A stretch of DNA of 64,000 nt from Cohnella candidum (GTDB taxonomy: Bacteria > Bacillota > Bacilli > Paenibacillales > Paenibacillaceae): the NCBI RefSeq assembly GCF_003713065.1, contig NZ_CP033433.1, forward strand, positions 2,791,001 to 2,855,000, written 5' to 3'. Made by a program: the position numbers and the translations under genes. Positions 41,660-50,481 of the stretch are shown here, in pieces; positions within the stretch are counted from its first letter, which is position 1; each line of letters begins with the position of its first letter. The notes beneath the pieces are model-generated. The model was not told where the DNA came from, searched no databases, and saw only the letters and a list, made by a program, of their open reading frames with translations.

Positions 41660-42415
41660 CTACACTTCTCCCGTATAAACCTCGGTCTCGTAATCGAAGA
41701 ACACGACGCCATCTTCCTGGCACCGATCGAACAATGCCCGCAATTCCCGCAGCATCGGCTCGTGATTCGGATGACCGGGCGCCGGACTGTAGGAGGAAGA
41801 CAATAGCCGTCCCTTCACGCCGTCGAAATCGAAAATTTGCCGATTGACGAAACGAGCGACGTGCATCGTGCCTTCCCGGAAAAAGGCTTTCAGCATGTCC
41901 TCGGAAATGTTGCGATGGTTCACCGCCCCATAATCGGTGCCTAACTCGTGCAGCAGCCGCTCGTACCCTTCCAGGAACGGAGTTCCGGACGTCAGCCTCG
42001 TATTCCAGATCAGCGCCGCTTTGCCGTTTGGCCTCAGGATGCGATGGAATTCGAGTTTCGCCGCGTCCCGGTCAAACCAGTGGAACGCTTGCGCGCACAC
42101 GACGGCATCCACGGCGCCATCGGGTAGTCCCGTCTCCTCCGCCGATCCTGCCACAGCCCGAAATTTCGGGTTTTCGCCGATGGACGCTTCGGCCGCTTCG
42201 CGCATTTCCCGGTTCGGTTCCACCGCGGTCACGCGGCTCCCCCTCTCCAGCAGCAGCCGCGTGAAAATGCCGGTACCCGCCCCGACGTCCGCGATTTCGG
42301 CATCCGGCCCGATGCCCAGCGCTTCATACACATGATCGATGGCTTCCTTCGGATATCCGGGGCGGTACTTTACGTACGTCTCCACCCGGTTCGAAAATCG
42401 TTGTTTGCTGTCCAT
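41660..42415 (-). CDS. Class I SAM-dependent methyltransferase
   Basis: A 251-residue cytoplasmic methyltransferase of the UbiE/YcgJ-like type. Motif I is IADVGAGTGIFTRLLLERG, the acidic SAM contact is VTAVEPNREM, and motif IV is VDAVVCAQAFHWFD; the N-terminal RFSNRVETYVKYRPGYP is common in this group. Substrate cannot be told from sequence. ATG 42415 follows GAGGTG; a far longer open frame upstream is only the shadow of the AraC gene. It lies 38 bp after that AraC gene and may be cotranscribed. Confidence 0.88.
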   Translation of the reverse strand: MDSKQRFSNRVETYVKYRPGYPKEAIDHVYEALGIGPDAEIADVGAGTGIFTRLLLERGSRVTAVEPNREMREAAEASIGENPKFRAVAGSAEETGLPDGAVDAVVCAQAFHWFDRDAAKLEFHRILRPNGKAALIWNTRLTSGTPFLEGYERLLHELGTDYGAVNHRNISEDMLKAFFREGTMHVARFVNRQIFDFDGVKGRLLSSSYSPAPGHPNHEPMLRELRALFDRCQEDGVVFFDYETEVYTGEV

Positions 42416-42453
42416 GCTCGCACCTCGCTCCCATTCTTGCCGTATTGCCACCA

Positions 42454-43332
42454 TTATCTCACAGTTTTTCGGTAATCCGAAGGCGTGCAGCGGTAGAGGG
42501 CCCGAAACGATTTGCTGAAATAACTGAAGTTGTCGAAGCCGCTGGCCATGGCCGCCTCGGCCACGGATACGCCTGGTTGCTGCAGCATGTCCGCCGCGTA
42601 CCGCAGGCGGAGCCGGTTCAAGTACTCGAGCGGAGTCTGCCTCAAGTACGATTTGAATACCCGGCTGAAATGGCCCTCGCTCATGCCGGCTACGCCTGCC
42701 AGCTCCGAGACGGACAATTTGCGCACGAAATGCTCCTCCATATAGCGGATCACTTGCTTCATCCGTTCGGGCGTACCGGAAGCGCCAACCTCCCACGCCT
42801 CCTTCCTTTGGATCCATCCCGCGGCCGCGAAATCGGCGATCAGCAGGTAAAGCCCGCCCTTGACCCGAAGCTCTAAGGCCGGATCCTCCGCCGCGAGCCC
42901 GAGCGCGATCAAGTCCGCCAAACGGCCGAACGCCGCCCGACCGCCTTCCGTTTCCCGGCTCCAATGCGGCGGAAATCCGATCTCCCCCCGCTGCAACGGT
43001 TTCACGAAACGGGCGGTCACCCCCTCCGCTCCGCCGCCCAGCCATTCGGGGTCGAACACGAGAGCCGAATAGGTGCATGCCGCGCCATCCAGCGGATAGC
43101 CCCCGTGCAGCTCCCCTCCGGGGATGAACAGCGCTTCCCCGGCACGGACCTCGTAGGTCGACCTCCCGACATGGAAAACCGCTTGCCCGCTTTCCACAGC
43201 CAGAAATTCCGCCTCCGCATGCCAATGGGTATCCAAAATCGGGTCGCCCGCCTGTCTTTCCATTCGATAAAAGCCGACGGGAAACTCCGAGCTCCCGTGG
43301 ACACGGTCTTCCAGCAAGCTGCGTTTATCCAT
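42454..43332 (-). CDS. AraC-family regulator next to the alpha-xylosidase gene
   Basis: A 292-residue AraC/XylS regulator. Residues about 15-150 form a cupin sensor (DTHWHAEAEFLAVESGQAVFHVG, ALFIPGGELHGGYP) and about 190-292 hold two helix-turn-helices (LSVSELAGVAGMSEGHFSRVFKSYLRQTPLEYLNRLRL and VAEAAMASGFDNFSYFSKSFRALYRCTPSDYRK). It is divergent from the GH31 gene, with a 125-bp shared upstream region, and is its probable activator, with xyloglucan-derived sugar as likely signal. Confidence 0.9.
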   Translation of the reverse strand: MDKRSLLEDRVHGSSEFPVGFYRMERQAGDPILDTHWHAEAEFLAVESGQAVFHVGRSTYEVRAGEALFIPGGELHGGYPLDGAACTYSALVFDPEWLGGGAEGVTARFVKPLQRGEIGFPPHWSRETEGGRAAFGRLADLIALGLAAEDPALELRVKGGLYLLIADFAAAGWIQRKEAWEVGASGTPERMKQVIRYMEEHFVRKLSVSELAGVAGMSEGHFSRVFKSYLRQTPLEYLNRLRLRYAADMLQQPGVSVAEAAMASGFDNFSYFSKSFRALYRCTPSDYRKTVR

Positions 43333-43387
43333 CCGATCGCTCTCCGCCCATCAGAATCGTGTTAGCATTCGGCATGATTTTGAAAGA

Positions 43388-43434
43388 TTTGCGACGCCCC
43401 AATCACTATACTGTTAATTGTAAGGGTTTGCGAT
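43388..43434 (+). promoter_or_regulatory. GH31 promoter with possible AraC half-sites
   Basis: A TATACT -10 lies at 43407-43412 with no acceptable -35 at 16-18 bp, as in activator-dependent promoters. TTTGCGA occurs at 43388-43394 and again at 43427-43433, as a direct repeat flanking the -10. Confidence 0.4.
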
Positions 43435-43457
43435 CACATTGAAAAGGGATGAGACGA

Positions 43458-45782
43458 TTGAAGTTCAGCGACGGCTATTGGATGATGCGCGAAGGCTACG
43501 AGCTGCTTAGTCCGTACGAAATCTGCGACGTGAAAGTGAAAGAGGACGGCATCGCGCTGTTTGCGGCCTTCCGGAGCCAGGAGCATCGGGGCAACACGCT
43601 CAATGCTCCTCTGATGACGATGGAGTTCTCTTCCCCGCTTCCGAACGTCATCCGGGCGAGGTTTTATCATCACAAAGGACGAGTCCGCCCTTCGCCCGAG
43701 TCTTTCGAAATCCGCGAGGACAAGGCGAATCCGATTTCGATCGAGGACGCAGAGGACCGGATTTCTCTGACCAGCGGAGATACGATCGTCACCGTCACGA
43801 AGAAACACCCCGTCTCCATCTCGTATTCGCATAAAGGCCGCTATTTGACCGGCAGCGGCACCCGCTCCACCGGGTTCGTCCGCGCGGCAGACGGCCATCA
43901 CCATTTTCGCGAGCAGCTTCAACTGGGCGTCGGAGAAACCGTCTACGGTCTCGGCGAGCGGTTCACGGCGTTCGTGAAAAACGGGCAGTCCGTCGACATA
44001 TGGAATCAGGACGGCGGAACGGCTTCCGAGCAGGCTTACAAAAACGTTCCGTTCTACGTCACCAACCGGGGCTATGGGGTATTCGTCAACCATCCGGAGC
44101 TCGTCTCGTTCGAGGTCGGCTCGGAGAAAGTTTCGAAAACGCAGTTCAGCGTGCCGGGCGAACGGCTGGAGTATTTCCTCGTCGGCGGGGATTCGCTCAA
44201 GGAAGTGCTGCACAACTACACGTCGCTCACCGGCAAACCGGCATTGCCGCCGGCCTGGTCGTTCGGCCTGTGGCTGACGACTTCGTTCACGACGAACTAT
44301 GACGAAGCGACCGTCACGAGCTTCGTGGACGGCATGGCGGAGCGCGACCTTCCTCTTGCCGTGTTCCATTTCGACTGCTTCTGGATGAAGGAATACGAGT
44401 GGTGCAATTTCGAGTGGGACGAGCGGGTTTTCCCCGATCCGGAAGGCATGCTGAAAAGGCTGAAAGCCAAAGGGCTGCATATTTGCGTATGGATCAATTC
44501 ATACATCGCCCAGAAGTCCCCGCTGTTCGACGAAGGCATGGAGCGCGGCTATTTGGTCAAACGTCCGGACGGCAGCGTGTGGCAATGGGACATGTGGCAG
44601 TACGGTATGGGCCTCGTCGATTTCACGAATCCGGAGGCGACGCGCTGGTACCAAGAGAAACTCGAAGCGCTGTTGGATATGGGCGTCGACAGCTTCAAAA
44701 CCGACTTCGGCGAGCGGATTCCGACGGACGTCGTCTGGCACGACGGCTCGGATCCGGAGCAAATGCACAACTACTACGCGCATTTGTACAACAAAGCCGT
44801 ATTCGAGCTGCTCGAGCGCAAACGGGGCAAGGGCGAAGCCGCCGTATTCGCGCGGTCCGCGACGGCCGGCGGCCAGCAGTTCCCGGTCCATTGGGGCGGC
44901 GATTGCGAAGCGACGTACGAGTCGATGGCCGAAAGTCTGAGAGGCGGCCTCTCGCTGGGCTTGTCGGGCTTCGGGTATTGGAGCCACGACATCGGCGGAT
45001 TCGAGCAAAGCTCGCCGCCGGATCTCTATAAGCGCTGGGTGCAGTTCGGCCTGCTTTCCAGCCACAGCCGCCTGCACGGCAGCACCACGTACCGGGTGCC
45101 GTGGATTTACGGCGAGGAAGCCGTCGACGTACTGCGCCATTTCACGAAGCTGAAGCTGCGGCTCATGCCGTATCTGTTCGGCCAATCCGTCGCTTCCTCC
45201 ACGCTCGGCATGCCGCTCATGCGCGCGATGGTGATGGAGTTCGGCGGCGATCCGACTTGCGATTATCTGGACCGCCAATACATGCTGGGGGACTCGCTGT
45301 TCGTCGCGCCGATCTTCAATCCGGAAGGTGAGGCCCTGTATTACCTGCCGCAAGGGACGTGGACCCATTTCCTGAGCGGCGAGCAGGTGCAGGGCGGCGT
45401 CTGGCGGAAGGAGAAGTACGACTACTTCAGCCTGCCGCTGTTCGTCCGCGAGAACAGCCTGATTCCCGTAGGCGCGGAAGACGGCCGGCCGGATTACGAT
45501 TACGCCGATGGCGTTACGCTTGAGCTGTTCGCCTTGCAGGACGGAGCGCAAGCGTTCGCGGTCGTGCCGGACTTGACGGGAGCCTCGGCTCTCCGGGTGA
45601 CGGCGTCCCGCTCCGGCGGCGAAGTGACCGTACGGGCGGAGGGACGGACGGCGGCATGGAGCCTGCTGCTGAGCGGTACGGAAGCCGTGGCATCCGTGCA
45701 AGGCGGGCGTGCGGAAAATACCGCGATTGGCGTGCGGATCGTTCCCGAAGGCGAGGGACAGGAGCTGCGGATTCAGCTTTAA
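43458..45782 (+). CDS. yicI: Alpha-xylosidase (GH31, YicI type)
   Basis: A 774-residue cytoplasmic GH31 enzyme that removes alpha-1,6-xylose from the non-reducing end of xyloglucan oligosaccharides. With the TTG start at 43458 (AAGGG upstream; the ATG at 43449 is too close to it) the nucleophile in FKTDFGE is Asp416 and the acid/base in GGDCEATYES is Asp482, the same numbers as in E. coli YicI, which supports both start and subfamily. The N terminus LKFSDGYW also matches YicI. No signal peptide. It is divergent from an AraC regulator and convergent with the fucosidase gene. Confidence 0.95.
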   Translation: MKFSDGYWMMREGYELLSPYEICDVKVKEDGIALFAAFRSQEHRGNTLNAPLMTMEFSSPLPNVIRARFYHHKGRVRPSPESFEIREDKANPISIEDAEDRISLTSGDTIVTVTKKHPVSISYSHKGRYLTGSGTRSTGFVRAADGHHHFREQLQLGVGETVYGLGERFTAFVKNGQSVDIWNQDGGTASEQAYKNVPFYVTNRGYGVFVNHPELVSFEVGSEKVSKTQFSVPGERLEYFLVGGDSLKEVLHNYTSLTGKPALPPAWSFGLWLTTSFTTNYDEATVTSFVDGMAERDLPLAVFHFDCFWMKEYEWCNFEWDERVFPDPEGMLKRLKAKGLHICVWINSYIAQKSPLFDEGMERGYLVKRPDGSVWQWDMWQYGMGLVDFTNPEATRWYQEKLEALLDMGVDSFKTDFGERIPTDVVWHDGSDPEQMHNYYAHLYNKAVFELLERKRGKGEAAVFARSATAGGQQFPVHWGGDCEATYESMAESLRGGLSLGLSGFGYWSHDIGGFEQSSPPDLYKRWVQFGLLSSHSRLHGSTTYRVPWIYGEEAVDVLRHFTKLKLRLMPYLFGQSVASSTLGMPLMRAMVMEFGGDPTCDYLDRQYMLGDSLFVAPIFNPEGEALYYLPQGTWTHFLSGEQVQGGVWRKEKYDYFSLPLFVRENSLIPVGAEDGRPDYDYADGVTLELFALQDGAQAFAVVPDLTGASALRVTASRSGGEVTVRAEGRTAAWSLLLSGTEAVASVQGGRAENTAIGVRIVPEGEGQELRIQL

Positions 45783-45796
45783 GGATGCGAATGAAA

Positions 45797-45829
45797 AAAC
45801 GACCGACAGATCGGATCTGTCGGTCGTTT
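45797..45829. terminator. Bidirectional terminator between GH31 and GH29 genes
   Basis: A 16-bp perfect stem, 45797-45812 with 45814-45829, begins AAACGACC and ends GGTCGTTT; T-rich sequence lies on both sides. It serves both convergent units. Confidence 0.88.
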
Positions 45830-45841
45830 CTTTTGGTTTCG

Positions 45842-47095
45842 TTATTCCTCCACGACGGCCACCGCGACGCGCACCACGTAATCGATGCCGTACGGATAAC
45901 CCGTCGCCTGGAAGGAGAACAAGTCTTTATCGGCATCTTGGACGAATGCCAGCTCTTCTCCGTTGTCCAGCCACCTCACCGAGCGGATTTTCTTCCGGAC
46001 GCCCGTGTACGTTCTGGGTCCGACGCCGCCGGACGGGACCGTCACGTTCCAGTCGCCCGCCGCGGAAAGCCGGTGCACGAAGAAGTACAGCTTGCCGTCT
46101 TCCCCGGCGAGTCCGAAATCTTCGCCATGCCCCGCGATTCCGCATGGGGTCGTCGCATACACGGCCGGTGCGAAGACGCGCAGCCATTCGCCGACCGTCT
46201 CGAGCATCGCTTCCTGGAGTTTCGCGACGCTTCCGGTTCCCGTCAGGCCGATATTGAGCAAGTAGTTCGCCCCGACTTTACGGCAGGCGCACAAGTGCTC
46301 GATGAGCTCCTTCGGGGATTTGAAGGCGAAATCGGAGCCGCTGTAACCCCAAAAAGCGCCCATCGTCTGGCACATCTCCGCGGCCACGTATTTGCTCTTG
46401 CCCTTGCGGTCCATCGGCTGCGGCCGGCCTTGCTCAAAGGTCACGGAGTCGATTTCCGGATGGCCGTAGCCTCCTTGCCGGTGCAAGCCCGAGTTATTGA
46501 CGATGATCGCCTCCGGCTGCATACGCCGGATCATGCCGTATAACTCGTCTTCCCGCCAATCCGCCTCCGGCTTATCCCAGTTGCCGTCGAACCACATGCC
46601 GCCGATTTTGCCGTAATGCGTACATAACAGCTCTACCGATTGCTGCAAATATCGCAGGTAGGAATCGAAATCGTCCTTGTAGTTCTCTTGATACCAATCG
46701 AGCGTCGTGTGATAGAAAAACGGAACGATTCCTTCGGCGCGGCACCCTTCCGCGAACTCGGCGATTAAATCCCGCGCCGCGGGACTGTGAACGGAATCGT
46801 AGTCGCTGAGTCCCTTCGTGTCGAACAACGAAAACCCTTCGTGGTGTCTCGCCGTCAGCACGATGTACTTCATGCCCGCCCTTCTCGCCAGCCTTGCGAT
46901 CGCCCTCGCGTCGAAGTCGTCCGCCGTAAACGTGTTTTGGAGCCGGCGATATTCTTCTCTCGGAATGCCTTGGAGCTTCATGATCCATTCTCCGCGGGCC
47001 ATTTGGGAGTATAGCCCCCAATGGATGAACATGCCGAAACCCAGCCGCTCGAACTCGCGGATGTACGGCTTCGCCTCCGGAATCTGTCGGTGCAT
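45842..47095 (-). CDS. Alpha-L-fucosidase (GH29), cytoplasmic
   Basis: A 417-residue GH29 enzyme: GFGMFIHWGLYSQMARGEW near the N terminus, KYIVLTARHHEGFSLFDT as the sugar-binding HH motif, and GGMWFDGNWDKP with nucleophile Asp170. A C-terminal beta-sandwich follows at about 340-417. No signal peptide. It starts 12 bp after the GH42 stop, so the two are one operon. It would remove fucose from imported oligosaccharides. Confidence 0.9.
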   Translation of the reverse strand: MHRQIPEAKPYIREFERLGFGMFIHWGLYSQMARGEWIMKLQGIPREEYRRLQNTFTADDFDARAIARLARRAGMKYIVLTARHHEGFSLFDTKGLSDYDSVHSPAARDLIAEFAEGCRAEGIVPFFYHTTLDWYQENYKDDFDSYLRYLQQSVELLCTHYGKIGGMWFDGNWDKPEADWREDELYGMIRRMQPEAIIVNNSGLHRQGGYGHPEIDSVTFEQGRPQPMDRKGKSKYVAAEMCQTMGAFWGYSGSDFAFKSPKELIEHLCACRKVGANYLLNIGLTGTGSVAKLQEAMLETVGEWLRVFAPAVYATTPCGIAGHGEDFGLAGEDGKLYFFVHRLSAAGDWNVTVPSGGVGPRTYTGVRKKIRSVRWLDNGEELAFVQDADKDLFSFQATGYPYGIDYVVRVAVAVVEE

Positions 47096-47107
47096 GGCTT
47101 TCGCCTC

Positions 47108-49147
47108 CTACCTGCGCAAGATCAGCAAATCGCGTCCCGGCACTTCCACGGTGCCCGAGAGCGTCCGTCCGCCGAGTAAATCGGAGACCGACTTGTCTCC
47201 AAGATCCACCCGGACCGAATCGGCGTTATGGTTCAGCACGAACAGGAACTCATGGCCGTCTTTGGCACGTACGGTGGTTTCGACGCCATGGGGCGCGTTC
47301 CGGAGAAGGGGCCTGGCGCCAAGATCCTCGCAAATTTTCGGCAGCCATTCGTTCAGGAAAGCCTGCTCGGGACTCGTCGCCAGGTACCAAGCTTCACCCT
47401 GCCCGAACTTGTTCACGGTCAGCGCGGGCATGCCGCGGTAAAAGTCGTCCCCGTAAACGGCCCGGACTTCCGCGCCTTCGGTATGGATCAAATCGCACAG
47501 CATCCCGCACTCGTATTCGGAACGAAGGCCGGCCGTTTGCGCGGACAGGACCAGTCGGTTGGATTGCCCCGGCAGCAACGCGTCGATCTCCTCCGACCAG
47601 ATGCCGAGCAGCTTGCGGAGTTTACCGGGGTAACCTCCGGTAATGACCCGGTCGTTCTCGTCGACGATGCCGCTGAAGAACGTGGTGATGAGCGTGCCGC
47701 CGGCTTTGACGAACGCTTCGAGCTTCTCTGAGATGCCCGGTTTGGTCATATACAGCACGGGAGCCACGAGAACGGAATACCCGCCGAAGTCCGCGTCGAC
47801 CCCGATAACGTCCGCCGGAATGTTCGCTTCGTACAGCGCCTCGTAATATTTGTGCGCTTCCTTCACGTATTGCAGGGCGATGGTTGGGCCGCTGGACATC
47901 TCGACCGCCCACCAATTGTCCCAATCGAACAGGATCGCGGCTTTCGCTTGTACGCGGCTGTCCAACAGCGAGTCGCCGAGCGTGTTCAATTCCGCTCCCA
48001 GAGCCGCACACTCGCGGAAAACGCGCGTATGCTCGTGACCGACGTGCTCGATGACGGCGCCGTGGTATTTTTCGCACGCCCCGATCGATCTCCGCAGTTG
48101 GAAGAACATGACCGTGTCCGCGCCTCTCGCCACCGCCTGATAGCTCCACAGCCGCATGACGCCCGGACGTTTGAGAGAGTTGTACGGCTGCCAGTTTTGC
48201 TGGCTCGGCGTCTGTTCCATCAGCATGAACGGCTGGCCTTCCTTCAGCCCCCGCATCAAATCGTGCATCATGGCCGTGAAGCTGTGCGGCGTATCTAGCG
48301 ACGGATAGTTGTCCCAGGATACGACGTCCAATTTCTTCGCCCACTTATGATAGTCGAGTTCCTTGTACGCGCCCATCAAGTTCGTCGTCACGGGAACGTC
48401 CGGCGTGAATTTCTTGAGCGCATCGTATTCCAGCTCGTAGCAAGCCAGCAGGCTGTCGGATTGGAAACGGCGATAATCAAGCGAAATGCCCTGGAAGTTC
48501 GTCTCCGTCCGGCCGTTCGCTCCGCGCCATTCCTCGCTGACTCCGTTCGGGGGAACGATGTCTTCCCAATCGTAAAACGTATGGCCCCAAAACGCCGTAT
48601 TCCAAACTTGGTTCACCCGGTCGATCGATCCATAGCGCTCCTTTAGCCAATCGCGGAACGCCGCCGCGCAATTGTCGCAATAGCAGTAGCCGCCGTATTC
48701 GTTGGAAACGTGCCAGATCAGCAGGGCCGGATGGTCCTTGTACCGGTCCGCCAGCATCTCGGCCATCCGGACGGAATAGAGCCGATAGTTCGGGCTGTTC
48801 GGGCAAGAGTTGTGGCGGCCGCCGAATTTGCGTTTGCGTCCGTCGAAATCGACGCGCGTGACGTCGGGATATTTGCGGGCCATCCACGCGGGATGGGCTG
48901 CCGTGCTCGTTGCCAGGCACACGCCGATTCCCGCATCGTGCAGCTTGTCCATCATTTCGTCGAGCCAGCCGAAATCGTAGGTGTCTTCGTTGGGCTGGTT
49001 CTTTGCCCAGGCGAATACGTTCAGCGTGGCGACGTCGATGCCGGCGAGCTTGAACATGCGGACGTCTTCGTCCCACACCGGTTTCTCCCACTGATCCGGA
49101 TTGTAGTCGCCTCCGTACCAGATTTTTGGTTTTTTCTCGTTGATCAT
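47108..49147 (-). CDS. Beta-galactosidase (GH42)
   Basis: A 679-residue GH42 enzyme. KIWYGGDYNPDQWEKPVWDEDVRMF is the standard start, acid/base Glu150 is in HVSNEYGGYCYCDNC (which also gives zinc-cluster cysteines) and nucleophile Glu311 in FMLMEQTPS. The barrel is followed by a glutamine-amidotransferase-like trimerisation domain (about 390-600) and a small beta domain. ATG 49147 follows GAGGTG. First gene of GH42-GH29, divergent from an AraC regulator. It should release galactose in the cytoplasm. Confidence 0.93.
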   Translation of the reverse strand: MINEKKPKIWYGGDYNPDQWEKPVWDEDVRMFKLAGIDVATLNVFAWAKNQPNEDTYDFGWLDEMMDKLHDAGIGVCLATSTAAHPAWMARKYPDVTRVDFDGRKRKFGGRHNSCPNSPNYRLYSVRMAEMLADRYKDHPALLIWHVSNEYGGYCYCDNCAAAFRDWLKERYGSIDRVNQVWNTAFWGHTFYDWEDIVPPNGVSEEWRGANGRTETNFQGISLDYRRFQSDSLLACYELEYDALKKFTPDVPVTTNLMGAYKELDYHKWAKKLDVVSWDNYPSLDTPHSFTAMMHDLMRGLKEGQPFMLMEQTPSQQNWQPYNSLKRPGVMRLWSYQAVARGADTVMFFQLRRSIGACEKYHGAVIEHVGHEHTRVFRECAALGAELNTLGDSLLDSRVQAKAAILFDWDNWWAVEMSSGPTIALQYVKEAHKYYEALYEANIPADVIGVDADFGGYSVLVAPVLYMTKPGISEKLEAFVKAGGTLITTFFSGIVDENDRVITGGYPGKLRKLLGIWSEEIDALLPGQSNRLVLSAQTAGLRSEYECGMLCDLIHTEGAEVRAVYGDDFYRGMPALTVNKFGQGEAWYLATSPEQAFLNEWLPKICEDLGARPLLRNAPHGVETTVRAKDGHEFLFVLNHNADSVRVDLGDKSVSDLLGGRTLSGTVEVPGRDLLILRR

Positions 49148-49204
49148 TTCGGCACCTCGCCACATAGGATAAAAACGCATTCAGATGCTATCATTTTATG
49201 ATGC

Positions 49205-49219
49205 GGAATGGGCGATTCC
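49205..49219. promoter_or_regulatory. Inverted repeat in the GH42/AraC divergent region
   Basis: GGAAT-GGGCG-ATTCC is a short perfect inverted repeat in the 119-bp region between the GH42 and AraC starts. It may be the operator of that AraC protein; direct repeats would be more usual for the family. Confidence 0.3.
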
Positions 49220-49266
49220 CATATAAAATTAAGGAATATCGATATAAGAAAACGGAGGTTCTTGTG

Positions 49267-50112
49267 ATGAGAAGAAGGTTCGTCATGCCGAACCCGGCGG
49301 AGCCGCTTCCGCTCGAGCTGGAAACGGTGGGCTTGAATGGAGAACAAGAGCCGATCGACCGTCCGCAGGGATATCCTTGCTTCCATTGGCTCCATACGCT
49401 CGAAGGGGAGGGGGAGTTCGAGGCGGAAGGGTTAATCTGGCGGCTTCCGCCGCGGTCAGGCGTTTTGTTGCATCCGGACATGCCCCATCGCTATCGTGCG
49501 AAAACCGCCATCTGGCAGACGGCCTACGTGACGTTCGAGGGCGTATTGGCGGCGGATTGGGTTTCGTCGATGTTCGGTCCGCGCGCTTTGAGGATCCATT
49601 GGGACGCGGGGGAAGAAGGCATTACCGGCCAATGGGAAAGATTGCTGGAGGCTGCGGAGAAAGGAACCGACCGGTCCGGCTGGGAGCAGTCCGCCGACTT
49701 GTACCGGTTTCTGACGCGGCTCAAAACGGTCGGCCGAACGGATCATCGGCCCTCGATGTCGCGGAGCATGGAGAAAATGCAGAACCTGCTCGAATGGCTG
49801 GAATTGGAGTATGCGGACCCGGAGCTCAGTCTGGCGGACATGGCCGCGCGTCTCGGCATCGGAGAGCGGCAGCTGAACGAGAGGTTCCGCGGGTTGTTCG
49901 GGATGCCGGCGTACGCGTATTTGATACAGCTGCGGATCCGCAAGGCGAAGGAGAAGCTGCCCGTGCTCGGCGGCATGACGGTCGGGGAGATCGGCGAGGC
50001 GGTCGGCTTCCGGGACGCGAGCCATTTCGTCGCCACCTTCCGCAGGAAGGAAGGGCTCACGCCGGACCAATACCGCCGGCTGTACGGCTCGGGCTCACGC
50101 GGTGAGAGATAG
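49267..50112 (+). CDS. AraC-family regulator of the GH42-GH29 operon
   Basis: A 281-residue AraC regulator. Residues about 10-130 are a cupin-like sensor (FHWLHTLEGEGEFEAEGLIWRLPPRSGVLLHPDMPHRY), and about 180-278 carry the two helix-turn-helices (LSLADMAARLGIGERQLNERFRGLFGMPAYAYLIQLRIRKAKEKL, VGEIGEAVGFRDASHFVATFRRKEGLTPDQYRRLYG). ATG 49267 stands 8 bp after GGAGG; the ATG at 49198 has no site. Divergent placement makes it the likely activator of GH42-GH29. Confidence 0.88.
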   Translation: MRRRFVMPNPAEPLPLELETVGLNGEQEPIDRPQGYPCFHWLHTLEGEGEFEAEGLIWRLPPRSGVLLHPDMPHRYRAKTAIWQTAYVTFEGVLAADWVSSMFGPRALRIHWDAGEEGITGQWERLLEAAEKGTDRSGWEQSADLYRFLTRLKTVGRTDHRPSMSRSMEKMQNLLEWLELEYADPELSLADMAARLGIGERQLNERFRGLFGMPAYAYLIQLRIRKAKEKLPVLGGMTVGEIGEAVGFRDASHFVATFRRKEGLTPDQYRRLYGSGSRGER

Positions 50113-50249
50113 CGACCGGGCGCGGGGGCGGGGCGAGATGTGGGGGTATAGGCGCGGGTGCGAGTGCGGGGTGGGTGAGACGTGGGGGGGATAGATGCGG
50201 GTGGCGAGATGTGGGGGTATAGATGCGGGTGCGGGTGCGAGTGCGGGCT
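50113..50249. repeat. G-rich degenerate repeats after the AraC gene
   Basis: The top strand is mostly G with irregular copies of GCGAGATGTGGGGGTATAG (starts 50133 and 50204, with a decayed copy near 50175) and of GATGCGGGTGCGAGTGCGGG. Runs of three to seven G could form quadruplexes. No gene fits. Confidence 0.6.
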
Positions 50250-50423
50250 ATCGTCGCATTTTGCGACGATTTTGCCGGCAGCGGCGGATTTCGGTGATTT
50301 ATCGTCGCATTTTGCGACGATATTGGTGGCTGCGGCTGACTTCGGTCCGTTATCGTCGCATTTTGCGACGATTATGCTGGCTGCGGCGAGTCCTGGCGGT
50401 TTATCGTCGCATTATGCGACGAT
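50250..50423. repeat. Tandem array of four perfect hairpins every 51 bp
   Basis: Units start at 50250, 50301, 50352 and 50403, exactly 51 bp apart. Each has arms ATCGTCGCA and TGCGACGAT (9-bp perfect stem) around TTT, or TTA in the last unit. The 30-bp spacers resemble one another (GGC-rich, for example GGTGGCTGCGGCTGACTTCG). Confidence 0.92.
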
Positions 50424-50481
50424 ACCCTTCTAAATTTGGTTACTCTTTTTCGATACACCGCCGCACACCCGCCACTCCGCC

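Noticed and set aside
41660..43225. 521-residue methyltransferase fusion
   Set aside because: The first 270 residues are an out-of-frame reading of the AraC gene. The methyltransferase starts at 42415 behind GAGGTG.
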